Assembly (NCBI GenBank): GCA_902528175.1
Contig: CABZRN010000002.1
Coordinates: 1 to 64,000 of the forward strand
Source: an uncultured Pelagibacteraceae bacterium
Lineage (GTDB): Bacteria; Pseudomonadota; Alphaproteobacteria; Pelagibacterales; Pelagibacteraceae
Direction: 5' to 3'
Length of the DNA stretch: 64,000 bases
Under the pieces are notes generated by a model. The model worked only from the letters and a program-made list of their open reading frames with translations, made no database searches and was not told the DNA's origin. Shown here one piece after another: positions 39,933-48,353 of this stretch; within the stretch, counting starts at the first letter, position 1, and every line of letters begins with the position of its first letter. A program made the position numbers and the translations under genes.

Positions 39933-40935
39933 TTAGTTTTTTTAAATCTTCCATAATACTTTTTGGTATTGGAATATTCTTTTTCATATTTTTTTTATAT
40001 CTTTTTTTTGTACCTTCACCAGGAAAATTTATTTCTTTAACTCCTTTAATTTTTGGTAATTTCTTTATAATTCTAATGTTATCTTTAATTCTTTTAATAT
40101 AATTGCTTCCAATAAAAATATTTGGTTTTACAGCCATAAATAAATGTCCAACATTTTGTGGTCCTTTAAAATCATCAAATGGATCTCTCACTTTACCTCC
40201 ATGGTTTGCACCTGTCATAACTCCACTTAATATGTCTACCATCCAGGCTAAACCTGAACCTCTAAATCCTGCAATAGGTAATTGTACACCTTTAAGAGCT
40301 TTAATTGGATCTGTAGTTGGCTTTCCATTTTTATCTAATGCTACACCTAAAGGAATTTTATGACCTAAATTAGCCGCTACTCTTATTTTACCTCTATTAA
40401 TCATTGATACTGATGTATCTAATATAAATGGAATTTTATTACCTGAGGGTGTTCCAAAACAAATTGGATTTGTTCCAAATAAAGTTTTCTTTGATCCATA
40501 AGGCGCGATAGCTGGCGGTGCATTTGTATAACACCATACCATTAAATTTTTTTTAACAGCCTGTTCTACAAAATAACTAGATAAACCGTAGTGGCCAGAA
40601 TTTTTTACACCAACCATTCCAATTCCAGTTTTTTTTGTATTTTTAATTAATGATTTAATAGCGATGTCAGCTGCAACAAATCCAATTGAATTATTAGCAT
40701 CTACATATGAAATTGAACTAGATATTTTTTTTATTTTGATTTTTGGTTTAGGATTAATAACTTTTTTATCAATTCTATCACAATACATTTTAAGCCTTGA
40801 TAACCCATGAGAATGTGCACCAACTAATTCTGCATTGATTAAAGCTTTAGCACTAATCATGGCGTGCGTTGGACTTAAACCTCTGTTCTTTAATACTTTA
40901 ATAATTATGTTTGTTATTTTTTTTGCATTAGCCAT
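39922..40935 (-). CDS. Malate/L-lactate/sulfolactate dehydrogenase family (Ldh/ComC-like)
   Basis: 'GAHSHGLSRLKMYCDRID', 'VKNSGHYGLSSYF', 'PYGSKKTLFGTNPICFGTPSG'. Confidence 0.9.
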   Translation of the reverse strand: MANAKKITNIIIKVLKNRGLSPTHAMISAKALINAELVGAHSHGLSRLKMYCDRIDKKVINPKPKIKIKKISSSISYVDANNSIGFVAADIAIKSLIKNTKKTGIGMVGVKNSGHYGLSSYFVEQAVKKNLMVWCYTNAPPAIAPYGSKKTLFGTNPICFGTPSGNKIPFILDTSVSMINRGKIRVAANLGHKIPLGVALDKNGKPTTDPIKALKGVQLPIAGFRGSGLAWMVDILSGVMTGANHGGKVRDPFDDFKGPQNVGHLFMAVKPNIFIGSNYIKRIKDNIRIIKKLPKIKGVKEINFPGEGTKKRYKKNMKKNIPIPKSIMEDLKKLNAI

Positions 40936-41975
40936 AAAGCATCCTGACTTAAAAAAAAGATCTTACCACTAACTGGATGAACTTGTATGTCTCTAATTCT
41001 TCCGATTTCTCTTGCAAATATGACTTCTTCTTTAACATTTTCTAAGTTGGAAAAATCAAGTTTTCTAAGCGACATGTCCTTGAGAGATGTAATTAAAGCA
41101 TGACCGTTCCACTCTTTAAATTCTTCACCTTTATAAATTGTTATTGCACTTGTTGCAATTGATGGTACCCAATATTTGATTGCTTTTGTATAACCAGGTA
41201 ACCACTTTGGTCCAATTTTTGTTCCACTGTAATTAGTTCCACCCCAACCAAGAACTTTCCAACCATAGTTTTCTCCTTTTTTAATTTCACCAAACCAATC
41301 TCCACCTCTTGCACCATGGTTACTTGCATAAATCTTTTGATCAAAAGGTGATAATGTTAAACCTTGTGGATTTCGAACACCTATTTGATAAATCTCAGGT
41401 AGCCAGTCTTTTTTATCAATAAATTTTGGATTATCTTTTGGAATACTTCCATCAGTATTAATTCTAATTATACTTCCAGGGTGTTTTGTTGGATCTTGAG
41501 CTATCATTCCTTCGCCTCTTTCACCAACTGATGCAAAAAGAAAATTGTCTTTAATAGCTAATCTTGACCCAAAGTGGTACCCAGAATTTATTGGTGGAGA
41601 TGCAACAAATATATTTTTAAAATCTATTTGATCTTTATTAAAATTCCCTCTTGCAACAGAGGTTGTTGTTTTTGATTTTCCATGATCTTCAGAATAACTT
41701 ACCCAAACTATCCCATCTTTATATAAGATATCTAACAAACCACCTTGACCATCTTCCAAAACTTTTAAGTTATGTTTAACTTCCGTGATAGAACCACTTT
41801 CGATATTTATTAGTTTTAAATTACCTGAAACTTCAGTTAGAAGTATTTCATTGTTAGATACAAATGTAGATCCCCAAGGGCTTCTAAAATCAGCAATCTT
41901 TTGAAAATTTAATTCTGCCGCCTCAGATGAAACTGAGAATAAAAATATAAAAAATATTATCCTTTTCCACGCCAT
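40914..41975 (-). CDS. PQQ-dependent aldose sugar dehydrogenase-like (secreted)
   Basis: Signal peptide; 'FGSRLAIKDNFLFASVGERG', 'GVRNPQGLTLSP', 'NHGARGGDWFGEIKKGENYGW'. Confidence 0.88.
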   Translation of the reverse strand: MAWKRIIFFIFLFSVSSEAAELNFQKIADFRSPWGSTFVSNNEILLTEVSGNLKLINIESGSITEVKHNLKVLEDGQGGLLDILYKDGIVWVSYSEDHGKSKTTTSVARGNFNKDQIDFKNIFVASPPINSGYHFGSRLAIKDNFLFASVGERGEGMIAQDPTKHPGSIIRINTDGSIPKDNPKFIDKKDWLPEIYQIGVRNPQGLTLSPFDQKIYASNHGARGGDWFGEIKKGENYGWKVLGWGGTNYSGTKIGPKWLPGYTKAIKYWVPSIATSAITIYKGEEFKEWNGHALITSLKDMSLRKLDFSNLENVKEEVIFAREIGRIRDIQVHPVSGKIFFLSQDALWLMQKK

Positions 41976-43882
41976 GGTATTGTTTTATCTATTATTTTTC
42001 TTAATGTAACGTCGAATAATAGTCCCAGCATACCCATAATAAATATGGTTATCCAAATAACTTCATATTGGAAATATTTTTTTGCAACGTTTTCTACAAA
42101 TCCAATGCCAGTGGTTCCTGCTAAAAACTCTGCTGCAACCAAGGTTCCCCAACACATTCCAACAGCAACTCTAATACCTGTTAAAATTTCAGGTAATGAG
42201 TTTGGAAATATTACATATCTTAATATTTGTTTCTTTGATGCTCCAAGGGAGTGAGCAGCATGAATTTTTGATAACTGAGTTCCAGATGCACCAGCTCTTG
42301 CAGAAATAATCATAATAGATAGTGAAACCATAAATAATAAAAATACTTTTCCAGTATTATCAATACCCAGAACTGAAATAATAAGCGGAGCCCAAGCCAA
42401 AGGAGGCACAGGTCTATAAAGCTCAATTAATGGATCAAAGAAACCTTTTGCAAATCTATTTAATCCCATAAATAAACCCAACGGAACACCGATTAAAATT
42501 CCAAAAACTAAACCTAAAAATACTCTTAAAAAAGAATCCCATATATGCCCGTAAGGAACAGGGATTTTGAACAATTTAAAGTCTCCTGTAACAACTTTTA
42601 AAACGTTCCCTTTAAAGTTTTGTTTAACAACACCATCGGATGAATGAACTGGATACTCCCCTGGAAGAATATCTGCAATCCAGTCAGGTAAAATAAATCC
42701 AACTATTTTACTAACATCCATCATATCAATCCAAAGTAATGGGATATTTTTGTAACCAACACTTGGTTTTGACATTAAGATAAACTTATTTAACGTATCA
42801 GATGGTTTTGGTAACCATCTACCAGATCCTTGCTCAGAACAACTTGTTCCACTTGAAACAATTGTTCCAGCAGGAAACAAAAATATATCAACAAATCTTA
42901 ATCCACCTTGTTCTGCTTTTTGAAGATTATCGAACTCAACAATTGCATTTTGCATTTCATTAAGAGCACTTGGGGGATAAATACTTGCAAACTCTATTCT
43001 TCTAGCAATTTTAACAATATCTTTTGCATAGTTAGATGCTATTTCTTCTGCATCACTTAAATCTTTTCTGTACGCTTTTATATCTTCTTTAAGTTGTTTA
43101 ATTGAGTTTTTAAATTGTGGATTATGATTTCTTAATTTAAAGAATTTATCATTAATAATTGTAAGCTCCTCGGCAGCTGCTTGGAATTTTAAACCTTTAT
43201 CGGTTGCAGCTATCAACGGAACCTCGATAGTATTTTCTATTGATCCTGTACCAGATTGAATTTTTGTAATTCCCCAATCTCCTTGATCTAATATAGCAAT
43301 TTGTCTTTCATTTCTCTCTGTAGCTGTTTCAAAAGGATAATCTTTCTTTTGAAAGTTTGAACTTAACGTTCTCAACTCACCAGTCATTTCTTTAATTTTT
43401 ATCTTGGTATCCATCTCCATTAAATTTTCATTTGTAAGTAATGGAATTAACTGAGAAGTTTTATTTATAAATTCAACTAATGTAGTCTTTTGCTGAGAAT
43501 TTAATTGCTGAGAACTTTGAATTTCTTTACTTATTTTACTTAAATTTTTGGTTTCAATTTTAATAATAGATGTGCTTTTGAACTCTCTTTCCTCGATTGG
43601 GAATTGATATTTTAATCCAAGTAAAGACTCGTTTACTTTAGCAACCTGGCATAATTCATTTGCAGATTTTGGATAAAATCCTTTAGCTATATCCCAAGAA
43701 TAATAAAGCCATACTAGCAGGATTGCACTACTTCCAACAATTATCCAATGAGTACCACCTTTAGCTCTTTCTGGGTTACCAAAAACAGCATCTACTTTCT
43801 CTGTTTTAATTAATCTTCTTCCATAAAGAATACATCCAACAATAGATACAAGAATTAAGATTGTTATAAACTGAGTAAACAT
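41957..43882 (-). CDS. TauC/SsuC-like ABC permease with ~400-aa N-terminal extension
   Basis: C-terminal 'RPVPPLAWAPLIISVLGIDNTGKVFLL' and 'AHSLGASKKQILRYVIFPNSLPEILTGIRVAVGMCWGTLVAAE'; N-terminal TMs and coiled-coil-like region. Confidence 0.9.
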   Translation of the reverse strand: MFTQFITILILVSIVGCILYGRRLIKTEKVDAVFGNPERAKGGTHWIIVGSSAILLVWLYYSWDIAKGFYPKSANELCQVAKVNESLLGLKYQFPIEEREFKSTSIIKIETKNLSKISKEIQSSQQLNSQQKTTLVEFINKTSQLIPLLTNENLMEMDTKIKIKEMTGELRTLSSNFQKKDYPFETATERNERQIAILDQGDWGITKIQSGTGSIENTIEVPLIAATDKGLKFQAAAEELTIINDKFFKLRNHNPQFKNSIKQLKEDIKAYRKDLSDAEEIASNYAKDIVKIARRIEFASIYPPSALNEMQNAIVEFDNLQKAEQGGLRFVDIFLFPAGTIVSSGTSCSEQGSGRWLPKPSDTLNKFILMSKPSVGYKNIPLLWIDMMDVSKIVGFILPDWIADILPGEYPVHSSDGVVKQNFKGNVLKVVTGDFKLFKIPVPYGHIWDSFLRVFLGLVFGILIGVPLGLFMGLNRFAKGFFDPLIELYRPVPPLAWAPLIISVLGIDNTGKVFLLFMVSLSIMIISARAGASGTQLSKIHAAHSLGASKKQILRYVIFPNSLPEILTGIRVAVGMCWGTLVAAEFLAGTTGIGFVENVAKKYFQYEVIWITIFIMGMLGLLFDVTLRKIIDKTIPWRGKG

Positions 43883-44679
43883 TAATTATCTTTCCCCATT
43901 ATTTCTTCCTCCATATTCCAAATCATAGATAGAATTTCCTCTCTTTTAGATGAGAATTCTTTATTTTTTTTAATTTCTCTTAAATCATCTTTTAATCCCA
44001 TTTCTGCAAATGGAAGTTTATATTCTTTATGTATACGACCAGGTCTTGGTGCCATGACATATAGCCTTTCACCAAGTAATAATGCTTCTTCAACCGAGTG
44101 AGTAATTAATATAATTGTTTTACCAGTTTCTTTCCAAATTTTTAAAACTAAAGACTGCATCTTTTCTCTAGTTAATGCATCTAATGCACCTAAAGGTTCA
44201 TCCATTAAAATTAAATCTGGATCGTTAATTAAACATCTTGCAAGAGCAACTCTTTGCTGCATTCCACCAGATAATTGATAAGTAGGAGTGTTGCCAAATC
44301 CTTTAAGACCAACTATTTCCAACCAATCATCAACTTTTTTTTGAGTTTCCTCTGGATCTTTCTTTTTCATTCTAAGACCAAAGTTTACGTTTTCAGAAAC
44401 TGTTAACCATTCAAACAAAGCACCTTGCTGGAAAACCATTCCCCTATCAACTCCAGGTCCATTAATTTCGTTGTTATTTAAAGTAATTGAACCAGAGGTT
44501 GGTCTGATAAATCCTGCCGCAATGTTTAATAAGGTTGTTTTTCCACAACCCGAAGGACCTAGTACAGTTAAAAGCTCACCTTTTTTAATTGTAAAATTTA
44601 AATCTTTTAAAGCATGAACAGTCTCTCCTTTAGGAGATTTAAAAATCATGTTTAAATTTTGTGAAACTAAATCACTCAT
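43882..44679 (-). CDS. tauB: TauB/SsuB-like ABC ATPase
   Basis: 'LGPSGCGKTTLLNIAAGF', 'QLSGGMQQRVALARCL', 'LLMDEPLGALDA'-type motif ('ILMDEPLGALDALTREK'). Confidence 0.93.
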   Translation of the reverse strand: MSDLVSQNLNMIFKSPKGETVHALKDLNFTIKKGELLTVLGPSGCGKTTLLNIAAGFIRPTSGSITLNNNEINGPGVDRGMVFQQGALFEWLTVSENVNFGLRMKKKDPEETQKKVDDWLEIVGLKGFGNTPTYQLSGGMQQRVALARCLINDPDLILMDEPLGALDALTREKMQSLVLKIWKETGKTIILITHSVEEALLLGERLYVMAPRPGRIHKEYKLPFAEMGLKDDLREIKKNKEFSSKREEILSMIWNMEEEIMGKDN

Positions 44680-44706
44680 AATATGACTTTATATTAAAAT
44701 TTTGAT

Positions 44707-44744
44707 AAAAAAAATAGGCACCAATTAGAAAATTGGCGCCTATT
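44707..44744 (-). terminator. Intra-operon Rho-independent terminator/attenuator between tauA- and tauB-like genes
   Basis: Minus strand: AATAGGCGCCAATT-TTCT-AATTGGTGCCTATT, 14-bp stem with one G.U, followed by an 8-T tract (first T's in the stem). Confidence 0.85.
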
Positions 44745-44765
44745 TAATTTTAATAAACCTTCAGA

Positions 44766-45707
44766 TTATAAAGGTAAGAAACTAGTATCTACGTTTCCTC
44801 TTGGTGTTCCCATTCCTTTTAAGAATGCATCAAGATTTCCTTTAGTCATAGACTGTTTAGTCTCTTCAGGTGTTAAAAATTTGAAACCACTTAAAGTTTC
44901 TTTCATATCAGCAACTTTCATTTCTGCAGCTTTTGACATAGAATTCATATCACTTTTACCATTTCTATATCTTTCGTTTGCTTCGTGAGTTACCTCTATA
45001 AAAGTTCTTAGCATACCTGGATTTTCCTTCATAAACTTTGTAGTTACAGATGTAATATCTATACCAAGAATACCAGCGTCTCTTGCTTCTTGAACTGTAA
45101 GCAATCTAGTACCAACTGCAGTTGCAGCTTTGATTGAATTACCACCAAATAAACACGACATTACAACATCACCGCTAACTAATGCAGCAGCACCTTCCTC
45201 AGGATCCATTTGAATAATATCCATTTTACCTCTGTCAGCTCCAACAACTTTCATACTTTCGTCAAAAACGTATTCTGCCATTGTTCCTAGTGGTACGGCA
45301 ACTTTTTTACCCTCAAGTTCTGTAGCATTAGCTTTTGTAATACCAGATGCATTTGAAGTTACACAAGTTGTTCCACCCATTCCATATTCCATAGCAATAT
45401 CTACAAGCTTAATAGGCGCTTTTGATTTAACTGCGTTTATGAAAGGTACTAAACCTTGCGAGTAAGAAATATCAATATCCCCCGCTAACATTGCATCAGT
45501 CATTGCTCCACCGTTTGTAAAATTAGTCCATTTGACAGGCACACCTAATGCTTTTGCAAAGTTTTTTTTCATCATGTCCTCTAAATTGGGACTTGGCCAT
45601 TCTAAAAAGTAAGCAACCCTAACTTCATTTGCAGCTGAATTAGCAACTGAAATAGTGAGGTTAAGAGCTAAAATACATCCTAGAAAAAAACTCAATATTT
45701 TTTTCAT
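44766..45707 (-). CDS. tauA: TauA-like taurine/sulfonate ABC substrate-binding protein
   Basis: Signal peptide; 'VRVAYFLEWPSPN', 'MLAGDIDISYSQGLVPFINAVKSKAPIKLV'. Confidence 0.9.
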   Translation of the reverse strand: MKKILSFFLGCILALNLTISVANSAANEVRVAYFLEWPSPNLEDMMKKNFAKALGVPVKWTNFTNGGAMTDAMLAGDIDISYSQGLVPFINAVKSKAPIKLVDIAMEYGMGGTTCVTSNASGITKANATELEGKKVAVPLGTMAEYVFDESMKVVGADRGKMDIIQMDPEEGAAALVSGDVVMSCLFGGNSIKAATAVGTRLLTVQEARDAGILGIDITSVTTKFMKENPGMLRTFIEVTHEANERYRNGKSDMNSMSKAAEMKVADMKETLSGFKFLTPEETKQSMTKGNLDAFLKGMGTPRGNVDTSFLPL

Positions 45708-45786
45708 TTATTCCTCTCCTTCATTAAATTTATAAATCGTATTTAAGTTGAAAAAACGATTAAAGTAAATGATCTAATTACATACC

Positions 45787-45868
45787 TTAGTCATAGCAAT
45801 TATGCTTCAATTTAAAGTTGTATTATGTGACTAAAATTATATAGTTAATTCTAATAATTTAGTCTAAA
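45787..45868. promoter_or_regulatory. Repeated TTAGTC motif in the divergent tauA-tpa region
   Basis: TTAGTCA (45787-45793), TGACTAA (45828-45834), TTTAGTCTAAA (45858-45868). Confidence 0.4.
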
Positions 45869-45884
45869 GAATATAAATAACATT

Positions 45885-47225
45885 ATGAGTCAAAAACCAG
45901 CAATACCAAATTCTTTAAATGAACATTGGATGCCGTTTACTTCCAATAAAGATTTTAAAGAAAGACCAAGATTAATTACCGAAGCAAAAGGTGTTTATTT
46001 AAAAAATCACGAAGGTAACACACAAATTGATGCAAGCTCTGGACTTTTTTGCAATCCATTAGGCCATGGTAGAATGGAAATTATTGATGCGATTACAAAT
46101 CAATTAAAAACTTTAGATTATGCTCAACCATTTCAACAAGGTTTTGGTGGGTCATTTGAATTAGCAACTAGAATTTCAAAACATACACCAGGAAATTTAA
46201 ACAGAATTTTTTATACTATTTGTGGATCAACAGCTGTTGAGACAGCTATTAAAATTAGTATTGCCTATCATAAAGCAAGAGGTGAAGGTCAAAGATTTAG
46301 ATTTGTTGGAAGAGAAAGAGCATACCATGGTATGAATATTGGAGCAACGTCTGTTGGTGGTATGATCAATAATGTTAAAGCTTACGCGAGTGTTTTAATG
46401 CCAGGTGTAGTTCATATGAGACATACTCATTTAGATGAACATAAATTTATATCTGGTCAACCAGAGACAGGAGCTGAAATTGCAAATGATCTTGAGAGAA
46501 TTTGTACAAACTTTGGTGCAGAAAATATTGCTGCTTGTATAGTAGAACCAATTGCAGGATCAACTGGAACATTAGTTCCACCAGTTGGGTATCTACAAAG
46601 ACTTAGAGAACTATGTGATAAACACAATATTCTTCTAATATTTGATGAAGTCATAACTGGATGGGGAAGAACAGGCTCAGCATTTGGAGCCCAAGAGTTT
46701 GGAGTAACACCTGATATAATGACGATGGCAAAAGCTACAACTAATGGAATTGTGCCATTTGGCGTTGTTGCTTGTAAGGAAGAAATTTATGATGCAGTTC
46801 TTGATGCATCTCCAAAAGGCGCTGTAGAATTATTTCATGGTTATACGTACTCTGGAATTCCTATTTCAGTAGCAGCTGCATTAGCAGTTCAAGATATATT
46901 TGAAAAAGAAGATATTTTTAATAGAGCAAAAGAATTAGCTCCTTATTTCCAAGAAGGTTTATTCTCATTAAAAGATATTGATGTTGTCGAAAACATTAGA
47001 GGATATGGAATGATGGGTGGTATTGATATTAAAATGGATACAAAACCTGGTAAAGCTGGACTTGCAACATTTAAACACTGTTATGATGTAGGAGTAAACT
47101 TCAAAGCCACAGGAGATGCACTAATTATTGCACCAATGTTCATTTGTGAAAAAAAACATATTGACGAGATCATTGATAAATTAAGAACGGGTATTACGAA
47201 CTATAGTAAAAGTAAAAAGAATTAA
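45885..47225 (+). CDS. tpa: Class III aminotransferase, taurine-pyruvate aminotransferase-like
   Basis: 'HWMPFTSNKDFKERPRLI', 'LIFDEVITGWGRTGSAFGAQEFGVTPDIMTMAKA'; beside tauABC and ald. Confidence 0.85.
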   Translation: MSQKPAIPNSLNEHWMPFTSNKDFKERPRLITEAKGVYLKNHEGNTQIDASSGLFCNPLGHGRMEIIDAITNQLKTLDYAQPFQQGFGGSFELATRISKHTPGNLNRIFYTICGSTAVETAIKISIAYHKARGEGQRFRFVGRERAYHGMNIGATSVGGMINNVKAYASVLMPGVVHMRHTHLDEHKFISGQPETGAEIANDLERICTNFGAENIAACIVEPIAGSTGTLVPPVGYLQRLRELCDKHNILLIFDEVITGWGRTGSAFGAQEFGVTPDIMTMAKATTNGIVPFGVVACKEEIYDAVLDASPKGAVELFHGYTYSGIPISVAAALAVQDIFEKEDIFNRAKELAPYFQEGLFSLKDIDVVENIRGYGMMGGIDIKMDTKPGKAGLATFKHCYDVGVNFKATGDALIIAPMFICEKKHIDEIIDKLRTGITNYSKSKKN

Positions 47226-47233
47226 TTTTCTAT

Positions 47234-48349
47234 ATGAAAATTGGCGTTCCAAAAGAGATAAAGCCTCAAGAAACAAGAATTGGATTAACTCCTGACAGTG
47301 TAAAAGATTTAGTATCTAATGGTCATGAAGTTTTAGTAGAGAGTAATGGCGGACATGAAGCTGGATTTGAGAATTCACATTATTTTTCTGCGGGTGCAAA
47401 AATAGTCAACAAAGCTGAGGATATTTTCAATGATTCTGAAATCATTGTAAAAGTAAAAGAACCCTTATCAAATGAAGTAAAAATGATTAAAGAAAATCAA
47501 ATAGTTTTTACTTATTTACATTTAGCTGCTGCTAAAGATTTAACTCAAGGATTAATAAATTCAAAAGGTGTTTGTATTGCTTATGAAACAGTCACTGATC
47601 AAAATGGTAGATTACCATTGTTAGCACCCATGAGTGCTGTAGCTGGCAGAATGTCTGTTCAAGCGGGCGCACATTGTTTAGAAAAAAATCAAAAGGGTAG
47701 AGGTTTACTTTTAGGTGGAGCTCCTGGAGTTGAAGGAGGAACTGTAGTTATCCTAGGTGGAGGTGTCGTTGGTGAAAATGCAGCGATCATTGCAACAGGC
47801 ATGCAAGCAAAAGTCTACATTGTAGACAAATCTGAGAAAAGACTTGTTGAGCTTACTCAAAAATTTGGAGATAAAATAATTCCTCAGCAATCAGATAATA
47901 TTGATTTAAAAAAATTAATATCTGAAGCAGATCTATTAGTTGGTGGTGTGTTAATTCCAGGGGCAGAAGCTCCAAAATTAGTTACAAAAGATATGTTAAA
48001 ATTAATGAAAAGAGGTTCTGTAATAGTTGATGTTGCAATAGATCAAGGAGGGTGTGTTGAAACAAGTAAACCAACTACTCACGCCAATCCAACTTATATA
48101 GTTGATGATATTGTTCATTATTGTGTAGCTAATATGCCAGGTGGAGTACCTCGAACATCAACTCTTGCATTAAATAAAGTAACATTACCTTTTTTAAATA
48201 AATTAGCAAAAGATGGATATCAAAAAGCTTTAAAAGATGATCCTAACTTTTTAGCAGGATTAAATGTCTGTAAAGGCAATGTAACTTACAAAGCTGTAGC
48301 AGATACTTTTGGGCATAAATTTCTTTCTCCATCAGAAGCTTTAAATTAA
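47234..48349 (+). CDS. ald: Alanine dehydrogenase
   Basis: 'MKIGVPKEIKPQETRIGLTP', 'TYLHLAAAKDLTQGLI', 'APMSAVAGRMSVQAGA'. Confidence 0.95.
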   Translation: MKIGVPKEIKPQETRIGLTPDSVKDLVSNGHEVLVESNGGHEAGFENSHYFSAGAKIVNKAEDIFNDSEIIVKVKEPLSNEVKMIKENQIVFTYLHLAAAKDLTQGLINSKGVCIAYETVTDQNGRLPLLAPMSAVAGRMSVQAGAHCLEKNQKGRGLLLGGAPGVEGGTVVILGGGVVGENAAIIATGMQAKVYIVDKSEKRLVELTQKFGDKIIPQQSDNIDLKKLISEADLLVGGVLIPGAEAPKLVTKDMLKLMKRGSVIVDVAIDQGGCVETSKPTTHANPTYIVDDIVHYCVANMPGGVPRTSTLALNKVTLPFLNKLAKDGYQKALKDDPNFLAGLNVCKGNVTYKAVADTFGHKFLSPSEALN

Positions 48350-48353
48350 AAAA

